From JAHBVH01 sp034432375 (GTDB lineage Bacteria; Chloroflexota; Anaerolineae; Caldilineales; Caldilineaceae), in the NCBI GenBank assembly GCA_034432375.1, contig DAOUCA010000061.1, positions 1-64,000 of the forward strand: a stretch of DNA of 64,000 nt, read 5' to 3'. Below the pieces are notes generated by a model. It saw nothing but the letters and a program-made list of their open reading frames with translations, searched no databases and had not been told where the DNA came from. Below, one piece after another: positions 1-8,250 of the stretch (positions within the stretch are counted from its first letter, which is position 1; the number at the start of each line of letters is the position of its first letter). The translations under genes were made by a program, and so were the position numbers.

Positions 1-288
1 TACTGCTTGTGGGGAAGCGGCCGGTGCTGCGCCCGCCGGCAATTTTTCGCCGGCAGCCAGCAACCAAGCAATGACGTTGCCAACGGCCGTCTCTTCACCT
101 TCTTGGAGCGTAATGCCACGCAAGATGCCGTCGGCAGAGGCCTCGATATCGACATCTGTTTTATCAGTGGCGACCGTCATCAGCAGTTCGCCTTTTTTGA
201 CGCTGTCGCCCTCCTGTTTGTGCCAGTTTAACAATGTGCCTGTTTCCTGCGCCATCCCCAGCGCAGGCATAATCACTTCTTTTGCCAC
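1..288 (-). CDS. Dihydrolipoamide acyltransferase (E2), N-terminal lipoyl domain, partial
   Basis: The first 96 codons of an E2 gene that runs off the window. The reading frame opens with GTG at 288, preceded by a strong GGGGAGGG ribosome site 5 nt upstream, and encodes a complete biotinyl/lipoyl attachment domain: MPALGM at residues 7-12 and the lipoyl lysine in ATDKTDVDIEA (about K43). An Ala/Pro-rich linker begins near residue 88, as expected before the subunit-binding domain. E2 carries acyl groups on lipoate between E1 and E3. It lies downstream of E1alpha and E1beta on the same strand, separated from them by an ATPase gene. The MPALGMAQETG form resembles acetoin-dehydrogenase E2 more than classical pyruvate dehydrogenase E2, but the substrate cannot be fixed from this fragment. 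Confidence 0.88.
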   Translation of the reverse strand, partial: MAKEVIMPALGMAQETGTLLNWHKQEGDSVKKGELLMTVATDKTDVDIEASADGILRGITLQEGEETAVGNVIAWLLAAGEKLPAGAAPAASPQAV

Positions 289-324
289 GGGACCCTCCCC
301 GAAAACTATTGAATAATGAATTAT

Positions 325-1776
325 CTATACTCGTTGACCTGGCACGGTGAGCGCAAATTGTAAATCATCATCCAGTTTTGCCAGGTCAACGAGCTGTGCA
401 TTAACAGCAGTTGCAGCATCTTGTGCACCCGCTGAAAACCCAGCTCTTGCGAAGAATACATAGTGTACTTGCCACTCTTCGCTGGGGCAGACATGCGGTG
501 TGATCTCAATTAACTTAGTAATCACTTCCCTGCCGACTGGATTAGCCCCCCATTTACACTCCCCTAACAGAATTTGTTTTTCTCGCCAATTAATCGCTAC
601 GACATCAATTTGCGCATCCGTTGCCCAGTGGCTACCAACCAACTCCGGGGTAAAGGGTAGTCTTCGCTGCTGTGCTTGCATCAACACCCACTCGCGGCAG
701 AGTTCTTCAAAGACCGTGCCACCAATAAAGGCGCGGAATTGTTCCCCGATACGCTCCCAAAGCAACTCCGCCAACCCCATCTCGATCATCTCTAAATTGG
801 GCTCAATAAAGCGAAAATAGAAGCGTAGATAGGGATCACGGAGATGATACCGACTACGCGTTGTGGTCCGACGCTCTGTCGTTGGAATGGTCGCCGGAAT
901 ACGCCGTTCTAGCAAGCCCAAATCCCGCAAACGTCTTAAATATGGTGAAAGGTTTTGGGCCGCAATTGATGAACTTTTCGCGATATCAGCTGGCGTGTGG
1001 GCACCTGTCCCAACGGCGCGCAGAATCGTTTCATACGTTCGTGTCTCGCGGACTAAATCACTCACCATGATCGCTGGTTCGCTGCGAAACATACCAGTCC
1101 GCTGAAAGAGGTGATGACGAATGTTGGCACTCAGACTTTGTGTACCATCAAAGCGTTCCAAATAGGCAGGTATGCCACCAATCACCGCATAGGTAGCCAC
1201 CCGTTCGGCTGCTGAATAGGCGGGAAAAAACTCAGCTAGAACAGCAAAGGGTAATGGCTCCACATGGAATTGTGCCGTTGTGCGACCATAAAGCGGTGCG
1301 TCATAATTGAGCAAATCGACCATCATGCCGATATGGGAACCGGCCAAGACAAGGATGGCGGTTTTCTCTTTGAAGAGATGATCCCACGCGGCTTGAACAT
1401 GAGATGGTAGCGATGAATCTGACTCAACTGCATAGGAAAATTCATCAAAAATCATGATCACTTGCTGATTAGCGATCATACGGTCCAGTTGCGCAAAAAG
1501 CTGTTCCCAAGTTGTGAAGAGAGGAGGTTCAACCAACGGCTCATCTGGGTACGCCCATTGCCAGATCGCGCGCGCCAGACTTTGCCGTAATGCAGCCGCT
1601 GGTTCGCGACGTGCCATCCAATAGATTGTCTGGGTGTTGCCTTGACGTGCCCAATGAAGGAGCAACGTGGTCTTCCCCACCCGCCGCCGACCATACGTCA
1701 CAACAAATTGACTCCGCTTACTTGTCAACAGTTGATTTAGCTCCCACAACTCCCGTTGTCGGTCAACAAATTTCAT
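325..1776 (-). CDS. ATPase_2 / DUF234-type AAA+ ATPase with C-terminal nuclease-like domain
   Basis: A 483-residue protein of the archaeal-type ATPase plus DUF234 architecture. The Walker A motif GRRRVGKTT is at about residues 29-37, Walker B (IMIFDEF) near 108, and an arginine-finger region follows; a winged-helix stretch lies around 255-320. The C-terminal part has QIDVVAINW...LLGECKW, which looks like a PD-(D/E)xK core. Family members are common in archaea and in some bacteria, with unknown function and a patchy, mobile-looking distribution. The gene sits between E1beta and E2 of a dehydrogenase operon, where it has no obvious metabolic role, and a 51-bp palindrome lies 12 bp upstream of its ATG. 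This context suggests a later insertion into the operon. Confidence 0.85.
   Translation of the reverse strand: MKFVDRQRELWELNQLLTSKRSQFVVTYGRRRVGKTTLLLHWARQGNTQTIYWMARREPAAALRQSLARAIWQWAYPDEPLVEPPLFTTWEQLFAQLDRMIANQQVIMIFDEFSYAVESDSSLPSHVQAAWDHLFKEKTAILVLAGSHIGMMVDLLNYDAPLYGRTTAQFHVEPLPFAVLAEFFPAYSAAERVATYAVIGGIPAYLERFDGTQSLSANIRHHLFQRTGMFRSEPAIMVSDLVRETRTYETILRAVGTGAHTPADIAKSSSIAAQNLSPYLRRLRDLGLLERRIPATIPTTERRTTTRSRYHLRDPYLRFYFRFIEPNLEMIEMGLAELLWERIGEQFRAFIGGTVFEELCREWVLMQAQQRRLPFTPELVGSHWATDAQIDVVAINWREKQILLGECKWGANPVGREVITKLIEITPHVCPSEEWQVHYVFFARAGFSAGAQDAATAVNAQLVDLAKLDDDLQFALTVPGQRV
330..393. repeat. 15-bp inverted repeat at the 3' end of the ATPase gene
   Basis: Perfect 15-bp arms at 330-344 (CTCGTTGACCTGGCA) and 379-393 with a 34-nt loop. 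They encode part of the C-terminal VDLAKL...VPGQRV stretch of the ATPase. No T-run follows on the minus strand, so this is not a standard intrinsic terminator. Confidence 0.5.
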
Positions 1777-1788
1777 AGCTTATCCCTT

Positions 1789-1839
1789 GATGTAATCTCC
1801 ATAAGATAATTCTGAGAATTATCTTATGGAGATTACATC
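1789..1839. repeat. 51-bp perfect palindrome upstream of the ATPase gene
   Basis: Two 25-bp perfectly complementary arms (1789-1813 and 1815-1839) around a single G at 1814. The arm begins GATGTAATCTCCATAAG. It fills most of the gap between the E1beta stop and the ATPase ATG. There is no T-tract on either side. It could be an operator, an mRNA-stabilising hairpin or the scar of an inserted element. Confidence 0.85.
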
Positions 1840-1869
1840 GATTTCGTCATTGATGTCAAAAACACGCAA

Positions 1870-2880
1870 CTACTGCTTCCCACAGAGCATCTTTGCCATT
1901 TCGACCACCTTCTCCGCCGTCGGTACCGTCTGATCCTCCAGCACTGGCGAGAAGGGGATCGGCACATTCATGGCACCCATCCGTTTGACCGGCGCGTCGA
2001 GATAGTAAAAGGCCCCGTCGGCGATCACCGAGGCGATCTCGGCCGTGGCACCATACTGCTCATACCCTTCGTCAATCACAATCGCGCGGCTTGTCTTCTT
2101 GGCCGAGTCAATGAGCGCTTGCTTGTCGAGCGGCGTCGTCGTGCGCGGATCGACCACCTCGGCGCTAATGCCCAACGTGGCCAGGATTTCGGCTGCTTCC
2201 AATGCAATTTGCACCATGCTGCTAGTGCCGACCAAGGTAATATCGGTTCCGGCCCGTTTGATGTCGGCTTTGCCAAAGGGGATCGTATATTCGCCTTCGG
2301 GGACCGGCCCTTTGAGCGTATACATCATTTTGTCTTCAAAGATCGCAATTGGATTGTCGTCCCGAATTGCTGTTTTCCATAGCCCCTTGGCGTCGTAGGG
2401 CGTCGATGGTACGGCGACCTTGAGGCCAGGGATATGGCTCAGCCAGGCGTGCAGCGACTGCGAATGTTGCGCAGCCGAGCGGCGCGTGGCACCCATCGTC
2501 GTGCGCAACACCAGCGGCACCTTGAGCTTACCGCCCGACATGTAGTGCGTTTTAGCGGCCTGGTTGACCATCTGATCCATCGTCAACGTGGTAAAGTCAC
2601 CAAACATGATGTCAACAATTGGCCGCATGCCCGTGATCGCCGCGCCGACACCGAGACCGGCGATGCCTGCCTCCGAGATTGGCGAATCGATCACGCGCCC
2701 CGTACCAAACTCATCGACCAATCCCAGCAACACTTTGAAAGGGGTTCCCGCTTCGGCTACATCTTCGCCGATGATAAAGACCCGCTTGTCGCGGCGCATC
2801 TCCTCTTGGATCGCCTCTTTAATCGCTTCGCCAAAGGTGATAATACGTTCGCTTTTCGTCGATGATTCAGGCGTAGACAT
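1870..2880 (-). CDS. 2-oxoacid/acetoin dehydrogenase E1 component, beta subunit
   Basis: A 336-residue transketolase-like protein of the E1beta family. It pairs with E1alpha to form the thiamine-diphosphate decarboxylase of a 2-oxoacid or acetoin dehydrogenase complex. Visible hallmarks are IGEDVAEAG near residue 36, the SPISEAGIAGLGVGAA stretch (catalytic Glu region) near 67-82, and the C-terminal transketolase domain with VVDPRTTTPLD. The ATG at 2880 is chosen because GAGGAGGTT lies 8 nt upstream; a longer frame to 2925 would overlap E1alpha deeply and lacks such a site. With this start the gene overlaps the E1alpha stop by 14 nt, implying translational coupling. Its length is normal for the family. 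Confidence 0.92.
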   Translation of the reverse strand: MSTPESSTKSERIITFGEAIKEAIQEEMRRDKRVFIIGEDVAEAGTPFKVLLGLVDEFGTGRVIDSPISEAGIAGLGVGAAITGMRPIVDIMFGDFTTLTMDQMVNQAAKTHYMSGGKLKVPLVLRTTMGATRRSAAQHSQSLHAWLSHIPGLKVAVPSTPYDAKGLWKTAIRDDNPIAIFEDKMMYTLKGPVPEGEYTIPFGKADIKRAGTDITLVGTSSMVQIALEAAEILATLGISAEVVDPRTTTPLDKQALIDSAKKTSRAIVIDEGYEQYGATAEIASVIADGAFYYLDAPVKRMGAMNVPIPFSPVLEDQTVPTAEKVVEMAKMLCGKQ

Positions 2881-3877
2881 GTTGGTCAACCTCCTCGGCG
2901 GCTGGGTAGGGGGCATTGATGGCAAATTCGACGGCGGCAGTCACCTCTTGGCGCACACCGCTCTCAATCTGGGCAAAGATCTCTTGCTCGGCCAGCCCTT
3001 GCTCGACCAGCCAATCGGCCAGCACTTTCAGCGGCTCACGTTCCCCACGCCAGAGTGTTTCTTCCTCTTTGGAGCGATAATATTCGCGGTTGACATCGCC
3101 GACGTGGTGGCCATGAAAGCGATAGGTATTGCAGAGCAGAAAGGCCGGTCCACCGCCGCGCCGCGCCCGTGCGACAAGTCGCCGCATCGTGCTATAGACC
3201 TCACGGATATTCTGGCCATCGACCTCCACCGATAGAATGCCAAAGCCTTGTGCGCGGCCCAAATAGCTGCCGGCCGCGGCCTCACCACTCTTGGTATACT
3301 CGCCATATTGGTTGTTCTCGCAAACATAGATCACCGGCAGCTTCCAGAGTTGGGCCATATTCGCAGTCTCATAAAAGAGCCCCTGCCCCATTGCGCCATC
3401 GCCAAAGAAGCAGACGGCGACCTGATCGCTGCCACGCATTTTGATCGATAAACCGGCCCCGGTCGCAATCCCGGCGCTGCCGCCGACAATTGCATTGGCC
3501 CCCAGGTTACCCGTCTCCTGATCGGCAATGTGCATGGAGCCCCCCTTGCCGCGACAATACCCCGCCTCCTTGCCGAGCAATTCGGCAAACATGCGGTCGA
3601 CCTTGGCCCCCTTGGCCAGACAATGCCCGTGGCCGCGATGGGTACTGGTGATGTAGTCATCCTTACGTAGCGCCTCACAGACGCCGACGGCCACCGCCTC
3701 TTCGCCGATATATAGGTGCGTCAGCCCCGGCATTTTTCGGCTCAGGTAAAGTTCGTTGGCATTTTCTTCAAAGGCCCGGATCTTGGCCATCTGTTCATAC
3801 ATGTGGAGCCACTGTTCGCGATCGACTTCGCTGTCAGGCGTTTCGCTCTTGACAATGGCAGATTCTTGTTGGGTCAT
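2867..3877 (-). CDS. 2-oxoacid/acetoin dehydrogenase E1 component, alpha subunit
   Basis: A 336-residue thiamine-diphosphate-dependent dehydrogenase subunit. The cofactor motif is clear: GDGAMGQG at about residues 159-166 followed by ENN at 187-189. GKGGSMHIAD and the HRGHGH loop are also typical. The loop at YRFHGHHVGD lacks the serines phosphorylated in mitochondrial PDH and looks more like the acetoin-dehydrogenase alpha subunit. The ATG at 3877 has GGAGG 6 nt upstream; the frame extends further upstream but that part reads as leader. It is the first gene of the operon, transcribed from the promoter at 4023-4051. Whether the substrate is pyruvate, acetoin or a branched-chain 2-oxoacid is open. 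Confidence 0.92.
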   Translation of the reverse strand: MTQQESAIVKSETPDSEVDREQWLHMYEQMAKIRAFEENANELYLSRKMPGLTHLYIGEEAVAVGVCEALRKDDYITSTHRGHGHCLAKGAKVDRMFAELLGKEAGYCRGKGGSMHIADQETGNLGANAIVGGSAGIATGAGLSIKMRGSDQVAVCFFGDGAMGQGLFYETANMAQLWKLPVIYVCENNQYGEYTKSGEAAAGSYLGRAQGFGILSVEVDGQNIREVYSTMRRLVARARRGGGPAFLLCNTYRFHGHHVGDVNREYYRSKEEETLWRGEREPLKVLADWLVEQGLAEQEIFAQIESGVRQEVTAAVEFAINAPYPAAEEVDQHVYA

Positions 3878-4022
3878 ATCGACCTCCAATAGTTGCGCTT
3901 CGACGTACTTGAACAAGCGTTGGACACTTTCTACGCCTTCCTGCCCAAAAGGCAGCAGCGGCCAACCACTTGTCGATACGTGTTTAATTTGAATAATTGG
4001 GAAGGACAGCAATTCTCCTAGG

Positions 4023-4051
4023 ATTATACACAGCGGTACCCACAACATCAA
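4023..4051 (-). promoter_or_regulatory. Sigma-70-type promoter of the dehydrogenase operon
   Basis: On the minus strand, -35 TTGATG (4051-4046), a 17-nt spacer and a perfect -10 TATAAT (4028-4023). The inferred start near 4015 gives a leader of about 140 nt before the E1alpha ATG. Confidence 0.7.
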
Positions 4052-4199
4052 ATCGGGGAAAAGTGACAGGTGCGTCCCATTCCGGGGGATTACAGGGAAG
4101 GACCAATTTGATCGTCCGGTGTAATCCCTCAATGTGGTACGCACCCCAAAGTGACAGGTGATCGAGCAAGCGGGGCAAGCGTTTTGGCACGGCAAAAAT
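4052..4199. repeat. Intergenic block with direct and inverted repeats between divergent promoters
   Basis: The 12-mer AAGTGACAGGTG occurs as a direct repeat at 4061-4072 and 4149-4160. Between the copies are inverted pairs GGGATTACA/TGTAATCCC and GGTGCGT/ACGCACC. No convincing gene is present. It may be a decayed mobile-element end or a regulatory array between the tRNA and dehydrogenase promoters. Confidence 0.45.
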
Positions 4200-4228
4200 T
4201 TGACAGCCAGGAAAAAAGGCCGTAAAAT
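4200..4228 (+). promoter_or_regulatory. Promoter of the tRNA-Glu gene
   Basis: Perfect -35 TTGACA (4200-4205), 17-nt spacer, -10 TAAAAT (4223-4228). A start near 4235 lies about 50 nt upstream of the tRNA. Confidence 0.75.
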
Positions 4229-4283
4229 TCTCAATTCTGAGAGGGCGTTCTAAAGAATCACCGTCAAGCTAGTACTTTTCTGT

Positions 4284-4358
4284 GGCTCGTTCGTCTAGCG
4301 GTTAGGATATCGCCCTCTCAAGGCGGTGACACGGGTTCGAATCCCGTACGGGCTACCA
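4284..4358 (+). tRNA. tRNA-Glu (CTC anticodon)
   Basis: A complete cloverleaf. The acceptor arm GGCTCGT pairs with ACGGGCT (4348-4354), the D-arm is GTCTAGCGGTTAGGAT, the anticodon loop CTCTCAA carries CTC at 4317-4319, and the T-arm contains GGTTCGAATCC. Discriminator A at 4355 is followed by an encoded CCA (4356-4358). It is a single-gene unit with its own promoter at 4200 and terminator at 4360. Confidence 0.97.
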
Positions 4359-4359
4359 C

Positions 4360-4403
4360 AAAGAAAAAGGCGCTACCGGTTAACCGGTAGCGCCTTTTTC
4401 TTT
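4360..4403. terminator. Bidirectional intrinsic terminator after tRNA-Glu
   Basis: A near-perfect palindrome with a GC-rich stem GGCGCTACCGGTT / AACCGGTAGCGCC flanked by AAAGAAAAA on the left and TTTTTCTTT on the right. It can end transcription of the tRNA on the plus strand and of the DUF29 gene on the minus strand. Confidence 0.92.
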
Positions 4404-4422
4404 GGCTTCGATTTGGCTACGC

Positions 4423-4860
4423 CTATTCGGCAAACGGCCAAAAGTCATCGTCCATTATTTGTGTTGCTTCATAGGGACAACGTGCAGGAAAAGAAGTTGC
4501 GCTCAGTCCAGTCTCTTGCACCGCACGCTTTACGGCGCGTGGGTAGACACTGCCGACAAATTCAGCTAATTGTGCCTGCAAACTTGGATTATCTGCGAGC
4601 AGTGCCGCTAGATCATCACGCTGCACAGCAATGGTAGCCGCCCAACTCCGCGATTGTAATTCTGGTTGATATTGCCATTTCAGCAGATGCATGATCAAAA
4701 CGACTAGGCGGCTCTTGATTTCTTTGCGCTCACTCCGTCCCAATGTTTCGATCTCCTCGATTAAATTGTTCCAATCCACTTCGGAAAATTCTTCGGTGCG
4801 TAGTAATGCAGCTTGACGTTGGGTCCATGCGTAGAAATCTGTTTCGTAGAGGGTTGTCAT
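4423..4860 (-). CDS. DUF29 family protein
   Basis: A 145-residue cytosolic protein of the DUF29 family, which is widespread in cyanobacteria and Chloroflexota and has no known function. Recognised by the N-terminal YETDFYAWTQRQAALLR, the acidic EVDWNNLIEEIETLGRSER segment, and HLLKWQYQPE. The aromatic-rich end (DDDFWPFAE) is typical of the family. The ATG at 4860 has GAGGAAAGAG upstream. It stands alone and converges on the shared terminator with tRNA-Glu. Because these proteins have a highly conserved helical core but no catalytic pattern, no activity is proposed. Confidence 0.85.
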   Translation of the reverse strand: MTTLYETDFYAWTQRQAALLRTEEFSEVDWNNLIEEIETLGRSERKEIKSRLVVLIMHLLKWQYQPELQSRSWAATIAVQRDDLAALLADNPSLQAQLAEFVGSVYPRAVKRAVQETGLSATSFPARCPYEATQIMDDDFWPFAE

Positions 4861-4959
4861 ACGTCTCTTTCCTCGTCCTATTTACCCCAAGCCCAATGGC
4901 GCAATGCTCTTGACTGATTATACACAGCTTGCGCTATACGTCAATGGATTTCACATTAA

Positions 4960-6918
4960 TTATCGCGTAACAAACGGTAGATACAAGGTCGAAGTAATGG
5001 GAGTTACTGTTGTCATCGTCAACTGGATCTGTTGTTGCCCAGCAGCCTCTAAGGTAACCGTTTGGGCGCTAGTACTGCCAATCGATGTCACCAGATAGTC
5101 GCCGGCATAGATAGGCATAATACGCGCAATGCCATTAAACGCGGTGGTCGCCTGATAGGTATACCCAGTGAAGAGATCCGTCACCATCACAGGTTGGTTG
5201 ATAAGAGGCTCTGCCTGCTCATTAATCACAGAGATCGTCAATTGCGCGGATGATTGCGCCTCTTGTACCGCGGCCAAAATATCCAGCCGCCCATAGCCAT
5301 AGGTGTTATTGGGCACAATCGCACTCACGCCTTCGCCACACCCATTGGCCGGCACAGGGACCGCGCTCTTAATCAGGATCTGTTCGGTCAAATCAATATT
5401 ACCCACCAATGAAGGCACGGCAGACCAGAGCAATGCCACCGCCCCCGCCACATGGGGCGACGCCATACTCGTGCCGGAGAGCGAGGTCGTACCACCGCCA
5501 AGCGCCGCCGACACAACGCTAACCCCCGGTGCGCTTAGATCTGGCTTGGGCCGACCACTGCCATCCGCAATGACGGGTCCACGGCTGCTAAAGCCGGCAA
5601 TGTCGCCGTTGCTGTTGTGGGCACCAATGCTAAAGACGGCATCATGCATCGAGATCGGATTTTTAACCGAGCTACAACTAGGCCCATCGTTGCCAGCAGA
5701 GGCGACCACCATCTGGCCGGCGGCCCGCATCGTCTCGACTACCTGACGCAGGCTGTCCGCATCACAGCCCTCAGTGACTGGGCAGCCCCACGAGTTGTTG
5801 ATAATATTGGGGGCCAACTCTGGCCGTCCATCGGTAAAGGGATCACCGCCTTGCGGGAAAGGGGCCAGGAAGAATTCAAAGCAGGCGGTGTAGCTGGCCG
5901 GTGTGCCATCGCCGTTGCGCATGTTGCGGCAGCCAATCCACTTGGCATCGGGGGCCATGCCGAGCAGCGTCCCGCCTTGCACCGTGTTATCCCCCACCAT
6001 CGTGCCGACCGTATGGGTGCCGTGACCATGATCATCACAGGGCACCTGGGCATCTTGCGCACAGCGCGTCGGGCGTCCTTGCAGCCCCCAGGCATCGTAC
6101 CAATTGTAGACGTGGTTGACTGTCGTCGTTATGCCGGTCGTCATGCTCGTGGACGCGGTCAAGGTATTCGTCATTGTCGTGGTGACCAACCCTCGATAAG
6201 CCGCTTGCAACGCCGGGTGATCCCACTGAACGCCAGTATCCTGGCTGGCGATTACAATGCCTTGCCCTTTGTAGCCCATTGCCCAGACGGCCGGCGCATG
6301 GGTAAAATCGAGGCCATAGGGTAGATCGGCAGCGCTGTTATCACTGGCAGCGACAACTGATTCAAAGGTCCGGGGCCACGCACTCACTTCTGGACCAAGC
6401 GGGATGCTCAGGGCATTGGTGACCAAAGGATTGGCAACCAAGCGATCCACTTCGGGGCGCTGCTGTAGCGCAAGTGCCAGCGCCTGATCCCCCGCCACTT
6501 CAATCATATTGACGAGATAGTGGGCATGGTAGGGAATGCCCTGCTCGTCCAGCCAGGCGCGCAGGGGCGCTTGACTCTGAAATGCGCGCGCCGTTAACTC
6601 CTGATAGAGCGCCGTTGCCCGGGCATTGCGGCTGGCCGCGCGTACCGTTGGTTCGGCCACAAAGCTCGCCGAATCAACCTGATCGCGCAGAATAATCAGA
6701 AACGAAACCGGTTCACGGCTCTTGGTCAACTGTTGCGCCAAAGCATCGCTGACGAGGGCACCGTGATTGGCAAAAGGCGTCTTCTCCTGCGCCATTGCGC
6801 TCTTCGACGCCATGCCGAACGCCAGCAGGCCAAGCAAGAGTGCCAACAATAGTGGCGCAACGAGGAAGCCCGTCGAGAACGCTACAATCTTCTGCGGTTT
6901 ATAATTTCTTTTGGCCAT
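4960..6918 (-). CDS. Secreted S8 subtilisin-like protease with C-terminal YLPxxxR-like tail
   Basis: A 652-residue exported serine protease. A signal peptide spans about residues 1-43 (hydrophobic core PLLLALLLGLLAFG, likely cut after AMA). An I9-type propeptide covers roughly 65-165. The catalytic triad is visible: Asp in SQDTG (about 227), His in HGHGTH (about 299) and Ser in GTSMASP (about 484), with the oxyanion Asn in NNSWG (about 375). A Cys-containing insertion lies between Asp and His. A C-terminal beta-sandwich of about 90 residues ends in TLYLPFVTR, the same tail type as the proteins at 20739 and 24836. The ATG at 6918 is preferred over an upstream TTG because AAAGGAGAAG precedes it. 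Confidence 0.93.
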   Translation of the reverse strand: MAKRNYKPQKIVAFSTGFLVAPLLLALLLGLLAFGMASKSAMAQEKTPFANHGALVSDALAQQLTKSREPVSFLIILRDQVDSASFVAEPTVRAASRNARATALYQELTARAFQSQAPLRAWLDEQGIPYHAHYLVNMIEVAGDQALALALQQRPEVDRLVANPLVTNALSIPLGPEVSAWPRTFESVVAASDNSAADLPYGLDFTHAPAVWAMGYKGQGIVIASQDTGVQWDHPALQAAYRGLVTTTMTNTLTASTSMTTGITTTVNHVYNWYDAWGLQGRPTRCAQDAQVPCDDHGHGTHTVGTMVGDNTVQGGTLLGMAPDAKWIGCRNMRNGDGTPASYTACFEFFLAPFPQGGDPFTDGRPELAPNIINNSWGCPVTEGCDADSLRQVVETMRAAGQMVVASAGNDGPSCSSVKNPISMHDAVFSIGAHNSNGDIAGFSSRGPVIADGSGRPKPDLSAPGVSVVSAALGGGTTSLSGTSMASPHVAGAVALLWSAVPSLVGNIDLTEQILIKSAVPVPANGCGEGVSAIVPNNTYGYGRLDILAAVQEAQSSAQLTISVINEQAEPLINQPVMVTDLFTGYTYQATTAFNGIARIMPIYAGDYLVTSIGSTSAQTVTLEAAGQQQIQLTMTTVTPITSTLYLPFVTR

Positions 6919-7253
6919 AACGCCAACTTCTCCTTTATTCAATAAACGACTGGGTCACAACACAGATCTGGTCCATGTCAATAGACCCATCCACAATCGC
7001 ACGTTGCAAAGTTCGCAGGGCGATGATAGTATAAAACTCGCGTTACAACGCGAGTACAGTCCGAAATAGCTTACAACCATAGACGCTAATGGAAGATGCC
7101 GATCAAAGAGAGTTTCTGCTTATAAGCCAAGCGCAAGCCCTCAACTTAATTTCGGTATCATTGCCATGAGGCCATTTTACTATAGCAAGTGCTCCCCCAA
7201 CGAAACGCCTTGTCATCATAATGCTCGAAATAATGCTCGAAAAGGAGTAACCG
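6919..7253. other. Intergenic region between divergent protease and DapA-like genes
   Basis: No gene is seen. It holds a 9-bp hairpin at 7036-7055 (ACTCGCGTT, 2-nt loop, AACGCGAGT) and an exact tandem duplication of ATAATGCTCGAA at 7218-7229 and 7230-7241, directly before the ribosome site of the next gene. Promoters for both genes must lie here but none is convincing. Confidence 0.6.
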
Positions 7254-8156
7254 ATGTCCGAACAACCGTGGCGCGGGATTTTTGTGATCGTCGTCACCCC
7301 CTTCACCGAAAGCTATGAACTCGATGAAGCGAGCCTGCGTAAAGAGGTACGCTTTTGCATTGAGGCCGGCGCACATGGCCTCGTTGGCCCCGCCAACGCC
7401 AGCGAATTCCCCACCCTCTCTGACGATGAGCGCAAGCGCTGGCTAGAGATTGTGATCGACGAAGCGGGCGGACGCATCCCGGTCATTGCGGCCACCACCA
7501 GCGGCCATGCACTGCCGGCGGCTGCGCTCAGCAAGTGGGCACAAGAGGCAGGTGCCGACGGTATTATGGCAATGCCGCCCTCGATTCTCTCGCCCGGCCC
7601 CCAAGGCTGTTATGATTACTATGCCGCAATCTCCAACGCCATCTCAATTCCAATCTTTATTCAAAACTACAGTGGCCCTGCCGGCACACCAATGCCAACC
7701 GCATGGCTGGCACGCATGTGCAAAGAGATTGAATGGGTCCAATATCTTAAGGAAGAGACGTTACCCGAACCACGCGCCATCAGCGCCACATTGGCGGCGG
7801 CTGGCGCGGCCTGCAAAGGGGTCTTTGGCGGTCAAGGGGGCATCTATCTGCTCGACGAATATCGCCGCGGCTCGCAAGGCAACATGCCCGCCTGCCAGAT
7901 TACCGACATCCACGTCGCCATTTGGAACAAGCTCGAAACAGGTGACGCCACCGGAGCACGCCAACTCTACAATCGTGTCCTGCCGCTGCTCAACTTTGAG
8001 CGTATGCATGGCGTCGCCACCTACAAAGAGGTGCTCTACCGGCGCGGGATCTTCGAAAACCGCGTCTCCCGTGCGCCGAGCAAAGTTCTCGACGACAATG
8101 ACCGCGCCGAACTTGATGCGATCCTCGTCGATATTGAACCGCTTTATCAACTTTAG
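7254..8156 (+). CDS. DapA-family (dihydrodipicolinate synthase-like) Schiff-base lyase
   Basis: A 300-residue TIM-barrel lyase or synthase of the DapA/NAL superfamily. The Schiff-base lysine is in WVQYLKEE (about K166) and the catalytic tyrosine in IQNYSGPAG (about Y139). GPANASEFPTLS replaces the GTTGE(S/F) pyruvate-binding loop of true DapA, so lysine biosynthesis is unlikely; the family also covers keto-deoxy sugar acid aldolases and dehydratases. AAGGAG lies 7 nt before the ATG. It is followed by an HpaI-type aldolase and a glutamine-synthetase-like ligase on the same strand, which points to catabolism of a sugar acid or amino compound. The substrate is not determined. Confidence 0.85.
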   Translation: MSEQPWRGIFVIVVTPFTESYELDEASLRKEVRFCIEAGAHGLVGPANASEFPTLSDDERKRWLEIVIDEAGGRIPVIAATTSGHALPAAALSKWAQEAGADGIMAMPPSILSPGPQGCYDYYAAISNAISIPIFIQNYSGPAGTPMPTAWLARMCKEIEWVQYLKEETLPEPRAISATLAAAGAACKGVFGGQGGIYLLDEYRRGSQGNMPACQITDIHVAIWNKLETGDATGARQLYNRVLPLLNFERMHGVATYKEVLYRRGIFENRVSRAPSKVLDDNDRAELDAILVDIEPLYQL

Positions 8157-8157
8157 G

Positions 8158-8220
8158 TGCGAGAGGCACACCTCTCCGCCCCCTGAGCTTGTCGAAGGGT
8201 AAGGGGAGGTGTGCCTCGCA
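8158..8220. repeat. Hairpin repeat carrying a CTGAGC-TTGTCGAAG core
   Basis: Arms TGCGAGAGGCACACCTC (8158 on) and its complement ending 8220 enclose CCTGAGCTTGTCGAAGG. The core belongs to a repeat family also seen near 11656 and 51251. Confidence 0.7.
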
Positions 8221-8250
8221 TCCTCAATTAACTGAAAGAAGAAACCGAAA

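Noticed and set aside
2588..3235. A 215-codon plus-strand frame
   Set aside because: Antisense to the overlapping ends of the E1alpha and E1beta genes; no independent support.
3984..4190. Small frame (68 codons) upstream of E1alpha, considered as a transposase remnant
   Set aside because: It overlaps the E1alpha promoter and a block of direct and inverted repeats; no motif is firm enough to name it.
4960..6918. LPxTG-type sortase substrate in the subtilase tail
   Set aside because: The tail YLPFVTR lies at the very end without the hydrophobic helix and basic end required for sortase anchoring.
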